DNA of 64,000 bases from Aeromicrobium sp. (GTDB lineage Bacteria > Actinomycetota > Actinomycetes > Propionibacteriales > Nocardioidaceae). This document shows, piece after piece, positions 1-12,380 of this stretch (position 1 is the stretch's first letter; each line of letters starts with the position of its first letter). A model generated the notes under the pieces. That model was not told where the DNA came from. It saw only the letters and a list, made by a program, of their open reading frames with translations, and did no database searches. The stretch is taken from NCBI GenBank assembly GCA_014377785.1, contig JACMOZ010000374.1:1-64000 (forward strand), given 5' to 3'. The position numbers were made by a program, and so were the translations under genes.

Positions 1-263
1 GCACATGGGCCACTGCCTGGTCGACCCCGCTCGTGGGGGCGGGCACGAGGCCGAGATCAAGCTCAAGGAAGCCTCAGAAGCGATCGCCCGCCTCGTCCGC
101 TCCTGACCCACCACAACCAGCCACACCCGGATCACCGCCCACTCCCTGCGGGACAGCCAGGCCGCCGGCCGCAGCATTGGCAGGCGTGCCCCTTTGATCG
201 GATCGTGGCCCAGACCCGTCACAAGGACCTGACGTTCAAAATCGGCCAAATCTTGGGGATGGG

Positions 264-1553
264 TCAACGGGCCCTGGCGACCCTGGCCCGATCGAGTTGG
301 GCGAACGCTTCGCGGCGCGCGTCACCTTGATCGAGGTGACGCCCCTCGGCATTGACCGGCCCCTTCGGGCTGTGGACCTGAACGGTCGCCACCTGACGCC
401 AGCGCTGGAGCGGACCTTGGCGCAAGACCACCGATTGTGTCTTGTGATGAGGCACGATGCTCGTCCTGCGTTCGAGCCAACCCGTCGTGGACACGAAGAC
501 GCGTTCGTCAGCGCCCGCCGCCCGGAACTTCCAGCCGATCGGCGCGAAGATCCACGACCGTTTTGGAGCGTGGGTGAGCGGTATGCGGTGAGGATCGACG
601 CCCGGCATGAGTTGGGCGATGACATGGGATGCCAACGGCGGGTCGGCGATGGGCAAGAGCGTCGAACTCGCGTTGACACCGTTGTTCTCGTCGTGGTTGG
701 CATAACCGGCGACGTCGACTTCGAGTCGTTGCCAACCAAGGCGCTGCCAGACGAATGGTTCCTCGATCGCGATTCCCTGGACCCGATCGACCGGAATGGT
801 CTGTGAGGTCCTCGACAACAAACCGCGTTCGATGCGCAGTCCGCGGTTGTCCCGGGTCAGTGAGAAGCCCCATTGGGCGAAGATGCGGAACGCGACGATC
901 TGCAGTAGCCAGGTGCCGAGCGGGATGATGCCGCCGAGGGCCGCGATGATCTGGCCGAAATACAGCCCGGCGACGACCAGCGCGACGGCTCCGATCGCCG
1001 AGAACATGAAGTCCAGTGACAGGAATGTGCCGATCATTATGCGTTCGGGCGGAACCTTGGCGATAACTTCGCGCTGTTCGTCGAGAGGTTGCGCGTCCGC
1101 TTCCGCACCGTGGGCGCGGTTGAGGAGCAGTGTTCGCAAATTGCGTGCAACGCCGAGTTTGAGGAAGCGCAACGTGGTGCGGGAATCCTTGCCGCCGGCC
1201 ATTTCGATCCGCAATTCGGCCAGACCGAACACCCGGGCGATCAGCGGTTCGGCGATGTCGACCGATTGGAGCCGCTCATAGGGGATACGACGCGACTTCT
1301 TGGTCAGGACGCCGGAGTTGATCCGCAATTCGGTGCCGTCGATGACATAAAAAGTGAACCGCCAACTGAGAACTCCGAACCCCATGCCAAGGATGAGACC
1401 TGCGGCAATTCCGATCAGGATTCCGCGTACGCCCTCGCCCGAAGCGAGCGAACCTACCAGGCCCGCCGAGGCCGCGACGGCCCACAGCGCTCCCTGGACA
1501 ATCCCGGTCAGCGGATGAGTCCGAAGACCGCCAGGTTCAGAGACCGGCGCCAT
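264..1553 (-). CDS. PH domain (bPH2/YdbT-type) membrane protein
   Basis: 429 aa ORF with hydrophobic segments and repeated PH-like motifs (VIDGTELRINSGVLTKKSRRIPYERLQSVDI; LRIERGLLSRTSQTIPVDRVQGI); overlaps the next minus-strand PH gene. Confidence 0.8.
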   Translation of the reverse strand: MAPVSEPGGLRTHPLTGIVQGALWAVAASAGLVGSLASGEGVRGILIGIAAGLILGMGFGVLSWRFTFYVIDGTELRINSGVLTKKSRRIPYERLQSVDIAEPLIARVFGLAELRIEMAGGKDSRTTLRFLKLGVARNLRTLLLNRAHGAEADAQPLDEQREVIAKVPPERIMIGTFLSLDFMFSAIGAVALVVAGLYFGQIIAALGGIIPLGTWLLQIVAFRIFAQWGFSLTRDNRGLRIERGLLSRTSQTIPVDRVQGIAIEEPFVWQRLGWQRLEVDVAGYANHDENNGVNASSTLLPIADPPLASHVIAQLMPGVDPHRIPLTHAPKRSWIFAPIGWKFRAAGADERVFVSTTGWLERRTSIVPHHKTQSVVLRQGPLQRWRQVATVQVHSPKGPVNAEGRHLDQGDARREAFAQLDRARVARAR

Positions 1554-2028
1554 GGGATTCGCCGAGTTCGGTCAAACGGTTGCGGAGGCGGGTGGCTTCG
1601 GCGGCGGGAAGACCGGGGATGTCGGCCGCAGTCTCGGTGCTCGCCGTATGCAGGCTCACGGTCGCAATACCGAAGGCGCGATGAACCGGTCCGGCATTGA
1701 CATCGACGAACTGCATCCGGCCATACGGGACGGCGACGAGTCTTTTGAACATGACGCCGCCGGTGACAAGGAGATCATCGTCGTTTTCGGCATAGCCCCA
1801 ACTGCGCTGATTGCGTGCCGCCCAAATCCATCCCCACACGGCGAAGGCGACCGCGAAGACGGCGATGAGGGCAATCAACCACCACAAATCGGTGGCCAAG
1901 GCGAGCGGAACGATCGCGACGATTGCGATAATGCCGATCGGCACCAGAATCAGGATTCTTCGGGCCGCTCTGAGTTTCGGCGAAACGCGTTGCCATTCGC
2001 CGACCGGAGGCGCAAAGAGATCATCCAC
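1537..2028 (-). CDS. PH domain (bPH2/YdbS-type) membrane protein
   Basis: 163 aa; two TM segments followed by LVTGGVMFKRLVAVPYGRMQFVDVNAGPVHRAFGIATVSLHTAS. Confidence 0.8.
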   Translation of the reverse strand: MDDLFAPPVGEWQRVSPKLRAARRILILVPIGIIAIVAIVPLALATDLWWLIALIAVFAVAFAVWGWIWAARNQRSWGYAENDDDLLVTGGVMFKRLVAVPYGRMQFVDVNAGPVHRAFGIATVSLHTASTETAADIPGLPAAEATRLRNRLTELGESHGAGL

Positions 2029-2182
2029 GACTCCACCCTATGACGGATTGACCGTCGGCCCGCGATGCCGCCGGTCTGCTCATCCGCTCGGTTGACCTCA
2101 GGGTGCCTGCGGTGGGATATTGAGAGACGCAGGAACTTTGATCTGCCAATCTCCCCTTTCTTTCCTTCTCCGGAGGCATGTC

Positions 2183-2383
2183 ATGGCAAAAGCCCTCATT
2201 GGTTTTATGGGTGGCCCAACGAACGACCAATTGCGCCAATCGGCCAGGCTGCGACGCAGGATCGGCGAACTCGAAACCGAGGTCTTGCGGCTGAAAAATG
2301 AAAACGACGGCCTGAACAAGGCACTTGGTGAGCGAGTCGAACTACTTACGCCCGCCGACTTGCTTGAGCCTCTCTCACATTGA
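2183..2383 (+). CDS. Small hypothetical protein with leucine-rich coiled coil
   Basis: ATG at 2183 after a GGAGG-like RBS; MAKALIGFMGGPTNDQLRQSARLRRRIGELETEVLRLKNENDGLNKAL. Confidence 0.6.
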   Translation: MAKALIGFMGGPTNDQLRQSARLRRRIGELETEVLRLKNENDGLNKALGERVELLTPADLLEPLSH

Positions 2384-2446
2384 GAGTTCGACCTAATAGG
2401 GTTGCTCCAGCGTTAGCGCGCCATTCACACCTATCAGGAGACGACC

Positions 2447-5400
2447 TTGTACCTCAAGAGCCTTACGCTCCGTGGGTTCAAGTCCTTTGCTTCGTCGACG
2501 ACGCTGCAACTGGAGCCGGGCATCACCTGTGTCGTCGGTCCCAATGGTTCGGGCAAGTCCAACGTCGTTGACGCCCTCGCCTGGGTTATGGGCGAACAAG
2601 GCGCGAAGACCCTTCGCGGCGGCAAGATGGAGGACGTCATCTTCGCCGGCACTTCCAAGCGACCGCCTCTTGGCCGGGCCGAAGTTGTCCTCACCATCGA
2701 CAACTCCGACGGCGCGTTGCCGATCGAATATTCCGAAGTCACGATCTCCCGCACGATGTTCCGTAACGGCGGCTCTGAGTATGCGATCAACGGCAATTCC
2801 TGCCGACTCCTCGATGTCCAGGAACTCCTGAGCGATTCCGGTATCGGCCGTGAAATGCATGTCATCGTCGGGCAGGGTCAACTCGACAATGTGCTGCGGG
2901 CGACACCCGAAGAACGCCGCGGGTTCATCGAAGAGGCTGCCGGTGTGCTCAAGCACCGCAAGCGCAAGGAAAAGGCACTCCGCAAGCTCGATGCCACTCA
3001 AGGCAATCTGACCCGCCTCAATGACCTGCTCACCGAACTGCGGCGTCAACTCAAGCCGCTTGGGCGCCAAGCTGAAGTCGCCCGTCGTGCCGCAGCAATC
3101 CAGGCCGACGTCCGTGATTCGCGTGCCCGACTGTTGGCCGACGACGTGTCAACCGCGAGCCAGGCCCTCGCCGGGGAACTGGCAGATGAGTCCGCGTTGA
3201 AAGCCCGCCGCGCTGCCGTCGAAACGGCGATCGCCGATGCCCGTACGCGCGAGGCGGCGGTCGAAGACGAATTGCGTGCCGACTCGCCGCGGCTCTCGGC
3301 TGCTCAGGAGACCTGGTACGACCTCTCCGGTTTGCGTGAACGACTCCGGGGCACGGCCGGGCTCGCCAATGAGCGCGTGCGCGTGGCCGCCGTCGAAGCC
3401 GATGATGGCCAGCACGGTCGCGATCCCGAAGAACTTGAGGCCGACGCCCGCCGGGTCCAGGGGCAGCACCGCGAGATGACTGCCTCCGTTGGCCACGCGG
3501 CAAGCGGACTCAACGCTGTCATTGCCTCGCGTGGCGAGGCCGAAACGGCCTACGCCGTCGAAGAACGGCGTGTCGCGGGCCTGCTGCGGGCGGCCGCCGA
3601 TCGTCGGGAGGGCCTGGCCCGTTTGCACGGCCAGGTCAATACGCTCAGGAGTCGCGCCACCGCCTCCGACGAAGAGATCGGTCGTCTCGCCTCGGCTCGC
3701 GCAGAAGCCGAGGGTCGTGCGTCGACGGCCCGGCGCGAGTTCACCGCCCTCGAAAACCAGATCGCCGGCCTCGACGCCGGTGAAAGCGGGCTGGACGAGG
3801 AGCATGAGGTCGCCGAAGCGACATTGGCTGACCTGACCGCGCAACTCGCCGCGATCAGCCTGCATGGACAGGAAGCCGAGCGTTCCCATGCCGGCCTGGT
3901 GGCGCGCAAAGATGCCCTCGAACTCGGTATGGCCCGCAAGGATGGCGCCGGCGCACTCCTCGCCGCAACCGGCAAGGTCAGCGGACTCCTCGGTTCGGTG
4001 GCCGCCCTTTTGACAGTGCGTCAAGGCTACGAAGCCGCCGTGGCATCGGCATTGGGTTCGGCTGCCGACGCCGTCGCCGTCGACCACCTCGATTCGGCTG
4101 TGACGGCCATGCAGAAACTCAAGTCCGAAGACCTCGGCCGGGCCGGATTGCTTTTGGGCGGCGGGGAGATTGACGACTCCGAGTGGCCGGGACTGCCTGA
4201 CTACGCGACGTATGCGATCGACGTCGTCGACGGACCCGCATCGCTGCAGGGGGCCTTGCGGCGTTTGCTGTTCAAGGTTGCACTCGTCGAAGACCTTGGC
4301 GAGGCCAAAGCGCTGCTCAGGCTCGCCCCCGATGTCGTCGCTGTGACCCGTGACGGCGATCTGCTGGGCGCATATTTCGCGTCAGGTGGTTCGAGTTCGG
4401 GGCAAAGCCTCATCGAGGTCCAGGCTGCCATCGAGCAAGCCGGCATCGACCTCGCCAAGGCGACGGCCACTCTGGAGCGATTGCGCTTCGAACGCTCGGG
4501 TCTCGAGGAGACGCAACGAGACGCCGGGAGCCGTGTCGATGCCGCCCTTGCCAAACTGCACGAATCCGATGCGACCATGGCCGCTGTCGCCGAAAACCTC
4601 GGCAACCTGCATTCCATCTCGCGCTCCGCGGCGGCCGAGGCCGAGCGCCTCGCCAAGGCCATCGCCTCGGCCGAGGAGGCGCGCGACCGCGACGATTCCG
4701 GTCTTGCCGAACTCGAGGACCGGCTGCAGCAGGCCGAGTCCGGCCCCGACGAAGAGCCCGACACCACTGATCTTGAGGAACTCGCCGAGAAGGCGGCAAT
4801 CCATCGCCGCGCCGAAACCGATGCCCGGCTTTCGCTTCGTACCAACGAGGAACGTGCGAAGGCATTTGCCGGTCAGGCCGACGCCTTGTTCAATGCGGCC
4901 GAAGCCGAGCGGGAAGCCCGCATCCGAGCCAGGGAGCGGCGCGAACGCCAGGTGCGCGAAGCCAACACTGCGCGTGCCGTCATCGTGGCCAGTGAGATCG
5001 TCCTGGCCAAACTCGAATCGTCCATCGCCACGGCTGCAGAGCTGCGTTTCGAAATCGAAGCAGGCAGGACCGGTCGCGAAGAGCAACTGCGCGCCGTGCG
5101 CCAACAACTCCGCGAGTTCAGCGTGGATCTGGACAAACTCACCGATTCGGTCCATAAGGACGAACTTGCTCGTGCCGAACAGCGCATGCGCATCGAATCC
5201 CTCGAGCAGCGTGCGCTCGATGAACTCGGTCTCGAAACCGAAGCCCTGATCAGCGAATACGGTCCCGCCGTGCCGGTGCCCGATTCCGCACCAGAAGAGG
5301 GCGAGGAGCCAGCGGAGCCACGGCCCTATGTGCGTGAAGAACAACTCAAGCGGCTCAAGGCCGCCGAGCGATCGATGGCGATGCTCGGCAAGGTCAACCC

Positions 5401-5992
5401 GCTCGCCCTCGAGGAATTTTCTGCTCTTGAGGAGCGCCACAAATTCCTCGCCGAACAACTCGAAGACCTCCGCAAGACCCGTCAGGACCTGCTGGAGATC
5501 GTCGAGGAGGTCGACGCCAAGGTCGAACAAGTCTTCACCGAGGCCTGGTACGACGTCGAGCGCGAGTTCGAGGACGTGTTTACCCGACTCTTCCCCGGTG
5601 GCGACGGCCGGCTCATCCTCACCGATCCGCAGAACATGCTCACGACGGGTATCGACGTCGAGGCACGCCCGCCGGGCAAGAAGGTCAAACGGTTGTCGTT
5701 GCTCTCCGGCGGCGAACGCTCGTTGGTTGCGGTGGCTTTCCTGGTCGCCCTGTTCAAAGCGCGCCCGAGCCCGTTCTACATCCTCGACGAGGTCGAGGCC
5801 GCGCTCGACGACACCAACCTCGGCCGACTTCTCGAACTCTACGAAGAGCTTCGCGCCAATTCTCAACTCGTGGTCATCACGCACCAGAAGCGCACGATGG
5901 AAGTCGCAGACGCGCTTTATGGCGTCTCGATGCGCGGCGACGGCGTCTCAGCAGTGATCAGCCAGCGCCTGCGCGAAGCGGACTCCGCCTAG
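2447..5992 (+). CDS. smc: Chromosome segregation protein SMC
   Basis: 1181 aa; Walker A GPNGSGKSNVVDALAWVMGEQ, long coiled coils, C-terminal LSGGERSLVAVAFLVALFKARPSPFYILDEVEAALDD; TTG start. Confidence 0.97.
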   Translation: MYLKSLTLRGFKSFASSTTLQLEPGITCVVGPNGSGKSNVVDALAWVMGEQGAKTLRGGKMEDVIFAGTSKRPPLGRAEVVLTIDNSDGALPIEYSEVTISRTMFRNGGSEYAINGNSCRLLDVQELLSDSGIGREMHVIVGQGQLDNVLRATPEERRGFIEEAAGVLKHRKRKEKALRKLDATQGNLTRLNDLLTELRRQLKPLGRQAEVARRAAAIQADVRDSRARLLADDVSTASQALAGELADESALKARRAAVETAIADARTREAAVEDELRADSPRLSAAQETWYDLSGLRERLRGTAGLANERVRVAAVEADDGQHGRDPEELEADARRVQGQHREMTASVGHAASGLNAVIASRGEAETAYAVEERRVAGLLRAAADRREGLARLHGQVNTLRSRATASDEEIGRLASARAEAEGRASTARREFTALENQIAGLDAGESGLDEEHEVAEATLADLTAQLAAISLHGQEAERSHAGLVARKDALELGMARKDGAGALLAATGKVSGLLGSVAALLTVRQGYEAAVASALGSAADAVAVDHLDSAVTAMQKLKSEDLGRAGLLLGGGEIDDSEWPGLPDYATYAIDVVDGPASLQGALRRLLFKVALVEDLGEAKALLRLAPDVVAVTRDGDLLGAYFASGGSSSGQSLIEVQAAIEQAGIDLAKATATLERLRFERSGLEETQRDAGSRVDAALAKLHESDATMAAVAENLGNLHSISRSAAAEAERLAKAIASAEEARDRDDSGLAELEDRLQQAESGPDEEPDTTDLEELAEKAAIHRRAETDARLSLRTNEERAKAFAGQADALFNAAEAEREARIRARERRERQVREANTARAVIVASEIVLAKLESSIATAAELRFEIEAGRTGREEQLRAVRQQLREFSVDLDKLTDSVHKDELARAEQRMRIESLEQRALDELGLETEALISEYGPAVPVPDSAPEEGEEPAEPRPYVREEQLKRLKAAERSMAMLGKVNPLALEEFSALEERHKFLAEQLEDLRKTRQDLLEIVEEVDAKVEQVFTEAWYDVEREFEDVFTRLFPGGDGRLILTDPQNMLTTGIDVEARPPGKKVKRLSLLSGGERSLVAVAFLVALFKARPSPFYILDEVEAALDDTNLGRLLELYEELRANSQLVVITHQKRTMEVADALYGVSMRGDGVSAVISQRLREADSA

Positions 5993-6438
5993 TGGAGCCA
6001 CGGTTGCGAGGGGAGTTCCCGGTCCTTCGCGTCATTTCCACCCGTTGGGAAGACGAAGACATTTACGGCCACGTCAACAACGTCGTCTATTACTCCTTTT
6101 TCGACACCGCGGTCAACGGCTTTTTGATTGAGGCGAGCCGCGTCGACATCCGCGGACTCCCGGCCATCGGTCTCGTCGCCGAATCCCGGTGTGAGTTCCT
6201 CGCCGGTCTGCGGTTCCCCGGCGACGTTCAGGCCGGCGTCGCGGTCGAACGGCTCGGCACGTCGAGCATCATCTATCGCATTGGCCTGTTCCAGGGCGCC
6301 AGCGACGAGCCGGCCGCGATCGGCCGACTCGTCCATGTCTATGTCGACAACGTCCATGACTATGGCGACAACGAGACCCGCAAGGTGGCGCCAATCCCCG
6401 AAATCATAGTGAATGCCGTCCGCCCGCTCGTGTTTTGA
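5992..6438 (+). CDS. Acyl-CoA thioesterase (4HBT/hotdog family)
   Basis: RWEDEDIYGHVNNVVYYSFFDTAVNGFLI hotdog signature; GTG start overlapping the smc stop. Confidence 0.85.
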   Translation: MEPRLRGEFPVLRVISTRWEDEDIYGHVNNVVYYSFFDTAVNGFLIEASRVDIRGLPAIGLVAESRCEFLAGLRFPGDVQAGVAVERLGTSSIIYRIGLFQGASDEPAAIGRLVHVYVDNVHDYGDNETRKVAPIPEIIVNAVRPLVF

Positions 6439-6546
6439 CCGATCTTGAGGGATTTGGGCTGTCAGGACGACCCCAAACACTTCCCCCAAGCACTTCGTGC
6501 AGGGAGGTACCCCCAACTCAGTCGGACCTCGCCCTAGGATCGAGGT

Positions 6547-7677
6547 GTGTCCACTTCTCTTATCCTGTTCATTGCCATTGCTGTCGCCGTTGTTGTCATC
6601 GGCATCGGCCTTGGCCTCGTCATTTCGCGCAACAAGGCCGACTCGCCGCCGCCCGATGTTCTCGAACAAATTACCGAAGAGACGATTCGCCATCCCGAAC
6701 ATGCCGAGCCTCATCTCGAAGGCGACACGGCCGCGCTCGACACGATCGAGCGTCCCGAGACTCCGCAAGGCAGGCTCGTACGGCTGCGCGCCCGCCTCGC
6801 ACGCTCTCAAGGGTCACTGGGACGGGGGCTTCTCTCCGTCCTCGGCCGCGACAAACTCGATGACGCGGCCTGGGAAGAAATCGAAGACACGCTGCTGGGC
6901 GCCGACGTCGGTGTCGCCCCCACCCAGGAACTGGTTGGGAACCTCCGCACCCGCCTCCGGGTCGAGGGCGTCGATGACTCTGAGCGCGCAAAAGCCGTCC
7001 TCCGCGAAGAACTGATTTCCCTCGTCGGCGCCAATCTCGACCGCACTCTCAAAAGCACCGGCGATGACGGCAAACCCGGCGTGATCCTCGTCGTCGGCGT
7101 CAACGGCACCGGCAAAACGACAACGGTTGGGCGGATCGCGCGCGTACTGGTTGCCGAAGACAAAACTGTGTTGCTCGGTGCCGCTGACACGTTCCGCGCG
7201 GCCGCCGCCGAGCAATTGCAGACGTGGGGCGAACGCGTTGGCGTCCAGACGGTCCGCGGCCCCGAGGGCGGTGATCCGGCAAGTGTGGGCTTTGAAACTG
7301 TTGAGCGCGGGATCGCCGAAGGGGTGGACACCGTCCTCGTCGACACCGCGGGAAGGCTTCATACGAAGTCGGGACTCATGGACGAACTCGGCAAGGTCAA
7401 AAGAGTCATCGAAAAACAAGCCCCCGTCACCGAGGTGCTGCTGGTGATCGATGCGACGACCGGCCAGAACGGTCTCACGCAGGCCCGCGTTTTCAGCGAA
7501 GTCGTCGATGTCACGGGCATTGTGCTGACCAAACTCGATGGCACCGCCAAGGGCGGAATCGTCATCGCGGTGCAGCGCGAACTCGGTGTTCCGGTCAAGT
7601 TCGTCGGCCTCGGCGAGGGGGCCGATGACCTTGCGCCCTTCGACCCGGCCGAGTTCGTGGATGCCCTCCTGGACTAG
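6547..7677 (+). CDS. ftsY: Signal recognition particle receptor FtsY
   Basis: GVNGTGKTTTVGRIA, DTFRAAAAEQLQTWGERVG, DTAGRLHTKSGLMDELGK; N-terminal TM anchor. Confidence 0.97.
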   Translation: MSTSLILFIAIAVAVVVIGIGLGLVISRNKADSPPPDVLEQITEETIRHPEHAEPHLEGDTAALDTIERPETPQGRLVRLRARLARSQGSLGRGLLSVLGRDKLDDAAWEEIEDTLLGADVGVAPTQELVGNLRTRLRVEGVDDSERAKAVLREELISLVGANLDRTLKSTGDDGKPGVILVVGVNGTGKTTTVGRIARVLVAEDKTVLLGAADTFRAAAAEQLQTWGERVGVQTVRGPEGGDPASVGFETVERGIAEGVDTVLVDTAGRLHTKSGLMDELGKVKRVIEKQAPVTEVLLVIDATTGQNGLTQARVFSEVVDVTGIVLTKLDGTAKGGIVIAVQRELGVPVKFVGLGEGADDLAPFDPAEFVDALLD

Positions 7678-7823
7678 AAAGCCTCGTAACACGTTGTTTA
7701 CAAAGCGGGGAAACTTGTGACTTCAGCGCAACGTTGAGGGACTTGACCCGAAATCGGCAACCTCCAGAGTATTCATCAATGGCGCGCACAAAGCCGCCGA
7801 AACTACTCGTACCCGGAGGTTCC

Positions 7824-9427
<1,604 letters not shown>

Positions 9428-9446
9428 AAACCATAGAAGTCAAAGG

Positions 9447-9479
9447 GCTGGCGCCCCTTCCTTGGGGGAGGGTGCCAGC
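9447..9479. terminator. Possible terminator hairpin after glnK copy 1
   Basis: gctggcgccccttccttgggggagggtgccagc: self-complementary arms (GCTGGC/GCCAGC plus inner CCCC/GGGG), followed by acttctttg. Confidence 0.5.
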
Positions 9480-9558
9480 ACTTCTTTGAATGAGCACCGT
9501 GCGATAGTCTCCGCCACCAGTAGGTAGTCAGTCGCCCACGGCGGCCAGTGGAGGATGG

Positions 9559-10045
<487 letters not shown>

Positions 10046-10050
10046 ATGCA

Positions 10051-12366
10051 ATGAACGCAGAAGAGCTGGCGCAACGGCGCGGCGAACGTGCCCTTGAGGC
10101 TGACCGGCTGTTGCGAAGTCTTTTTGCGGCGGCGCTGGGGCCATTTCCCGAGCATGTCGCGGGCTCGGATCCTCGCTCGGGAAACGGGATGGCACTTGTT
10201 GCAGTCGGGGGCTACGGCCGTTCGGAATTGTCGCCGCACAGCGATCTCGACGTCGTGCTCCTCCATGACCCGTCGATCGGCGACGATCTCGTCAACGAAG
10301 TCGCCAACAGTATTTGGTACCCGCTGTGGGATCGAGGCGTCGCCCTGGACCATTCGGTCCGCGACACCAAGCAGATGCGCGAGGCGGCAGTGCAGGATTA
10401 TCGGGCCGCGACCGGGATGCTCGATGCCAGACCAGTTGCGGGCGACTCGGGACTCGTGCTGACTTTGCGCTCTCAGGTGCTCGCCGATTGGCGCCGTGAC
10501 GCTCGCAACCGTCTCGGGGAGGTCCGCGAGGCCCGCATCAGCCGGATTGAGCGTGCCGGCTGGATCGCCCACTCGGCGATACCCGATCTCAAGGAGTCCG
10601 GCGGGGGACTGCGTGACGGCGCCCTTTTGCGTGCACTCGTCGCTACCTGGCTCGTCGACGTCCCGCATGTCGAGGCCGAAGTCCTGCGCCACCAGCTCCT
10701 CGACGTCCGCGACCGGCTGCACGAGGTCACCGGTAAACGCGGCGACAAAATGACTCCCGAAGTCCTTCCCGATGTTGCTGCTTTGATGGGGATGGGCGCC
10801 GAAGAACTCGATTTCTACGTACGCAATCTGGGTCGCCGGACTTCGCACCTGTGCTCCCTCGTCTGGAGGCGGATCGACGACGTCATGGCGCCGACAACGG
10901 TGCAGTCCAGACTCAAGCGCCGCGCCGGAGGCGGCCCGCAACTCGACTCCATAGCCCCCGGTGTCGCCCTCCTCGACCGCGAAGTCGTCCTGACCATTGC
11001 GGCCGATCCTTCCAAAGACGCCGAGCTGAGTCTGCGCGTCGCCTACGAGGCCGCCAATCGCAAACTCGCCGTGTCCGAAGCCTCGGCCGGACGTATGGCC
11101 ACCGAAATGGTGGCGCCCACGGAGCCTTGGCCTCGCAGCGCGAACCGGCTCATGGTCAACCTGCTGGCCTCAGGGCAGGGACTGGTTTCGGTCTGGGACG
11201 AACTCGACTATGACGGCGTCATCGACACCTGGCTGCCTGAGTGGTCGGCGATTCGCTTGCGCGGTTCGTCGTCACCGGTTCACCGGTTCACCGTCGACCG
11301 TCACAGCATTGAGACCTGTGTGCAGGTCAAGAGCCATTTGCGGGTCGTGTCCCGTCCGGACTTGCTCGTCGTCGCGGCCTTGCTTCACGACATCGGCAAA
11401 GGGGCCGAGGGCGATCACAGCGATGTGGGCGCGCCGATGGCCGAAGCCATCGCTCTGAGGTGGGGCTTTTCGGCCAACGACGCCGCACGTATCGGTCACT
11501 TGGTGCGGTGGCATCTGCTTCTTCCGACCGTTGCCACCAGACGTGACATTGAGGATCCGTCGACGGCGGCGAACGTTGCCGAGATCGTCGGCGACGCCGA
11601 CAGTCTCGAACTCCTTGCTGCCCTGACCGAGTCCGATGCCCGTTCCACCAGCAACACTGCGTGGTCTCCCTGGCGGGCCGGGCTCATCAAAGGCCTTGTC
11701 GAGAAGACCAGGGCTGTGTTGCAGGAGGGCGTCAAGACTCCCGATCCGGAGAATTACGAAGGCTGGCCCGAGGACTTCGACCCGCCCTCGGCCCTGAACG
11801 AAAACGATTCCTTGCGTGGCAGGGAGTTCAGTCTCGAAGTGCGGAACCACCACACCGGATCGCGCATCATAATTTCCACGCCGGACCGTTCGGGCAGTAT
11901 GGCCGACATGGCCGCCGGCATCGCCCTTGCCGGTCTGGAAGTCCTGTCGGCGCGTGCCGTCACGACCGACATGACGGCAACCACCTTGTGGGAAGTCACT
12001 CGCGACGACGTGGACGCCAAAAAGCTCACCGAACGAATCAAGTCGGTCGTCGACGGCACCCTTGACCTCGACGCACGCCTCAAACTCACCCCGACCGAGG
12101 ATGCGGTCGACACCACGGTGCGCGTCCTCGAAGGCCTTTCCGAGACGGCCACCCTGATCGAGGTGCGGGCACAGGACCGACGCGGACTGGTGTGGGCCGT
12201 GAGCCGGGCGATCGCCACTGAAGGCGTCAGCATCCGGTCGGCGCACTTGTCGACCTACGGGCCCGAAGCGCGTGACGTGTTTTATGTTGTCGATGCCGGC
12301 GGCCAATCGCTGTCACCCGAATCCGCGAAGAGGCTTACCGAACGGGTTGCCGCTGCACTCAGTTAG
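10051..12366 (+). CDS. glnD: [Protein-PII] uridylyltransferase/adenylyltransferase GlnD
   Basis: VGGYGRSELSPHSDLDVVLLHD nucleotidyltransferase motif; HD motif LLHDIGKGAEGDHS; two C-terminal ACT-like regions. Confidence 0.95.
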   Translation: MNAEELAQRRGERALEADRLLRSLFAAALGPFPEHVAGSDPRSGNGMALVAVGGYGRSELSPHSDLDVVLLHDPSIGDDLVNEVANSIWYPLWDRGVALDHSVRDTKQMREAAVQDYRAATGMLDARPVAGDSGLVLTLRSQVLADWRRDARNRLGEVREARISRIERAGWIAHSAIPDLKESGGGLRDGALLRALVATWLVDVPHVEAEVLRHQLLDVRDRLHEVTGKRGDKMTPEVLPDVAALMGMGAEELDFYVRNLGRRTSHLCSLVWRRIDDVMAPTTVQSRLKRRAGGGPQLDSIAPGVALLDREVVLTIAADPSKDAELSLRVAYEAANRKLAVSEASAGRMATEMVAPTEPWPRSANRLMVNLLASGQGLVSVWDELDYDGVIDTWLPEWSAIRLRGSSSPVHRFTVDRHSIETCVQVKSHLRVVSRPDLLVVAALLHDIGKGAEGDHSDVGAPMAEAIALRWGFSANDAARIGHLVRWHLLLPTVATRRDIEDPSTAANVAEIVGDADSLELLAALTESDARSTSNTAWSPWRAGLIKGLVEKTRAVLQEGVKTPDPENYEGWPEDFDPPSALNENDSLRGREFSLEVRNHHTGSRIIISTPDRSGSMADMAAGIALAGLEVLSARAVTTDMTATTLWEVTRDDVDAKKLTERIKSVVDGTLDLDARLKLTPTEDAVDTTVRVLEGLSETATLIEVRAQDRRGLVWAVSRAIATEGVSIRSAHLSTYGPEARDVFYVVDAGGQSLSPESAKRLTERVAAALS

Positions 12367-12380
12367 GCGCATCCTGCCGG

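Noticed and set aside
1-263. Left-edge sequence as an integrase/transposase remnant
   Set aside because: A C-terminal fragment (HMGHCLVDPARGGGHEAEIKLKEASEAIARLVRS*, ending at 106) and a RITAHSLRDSQAAGRS string are readable, but no catalytic motif supports a family.
3149-5884. Long minus-strand ORFs opposite smc (3149-4087, 4382-5884)
   Set aside because: Shadow ORFs caused by high GC; the plus strand encodes an unambiguous full-length SMC.
11272-12306. Minus-strand 344 aa ORF opposite glnD
   Set aside because: Shadow ORF; glnD on the plus strand has clear domain motifs.
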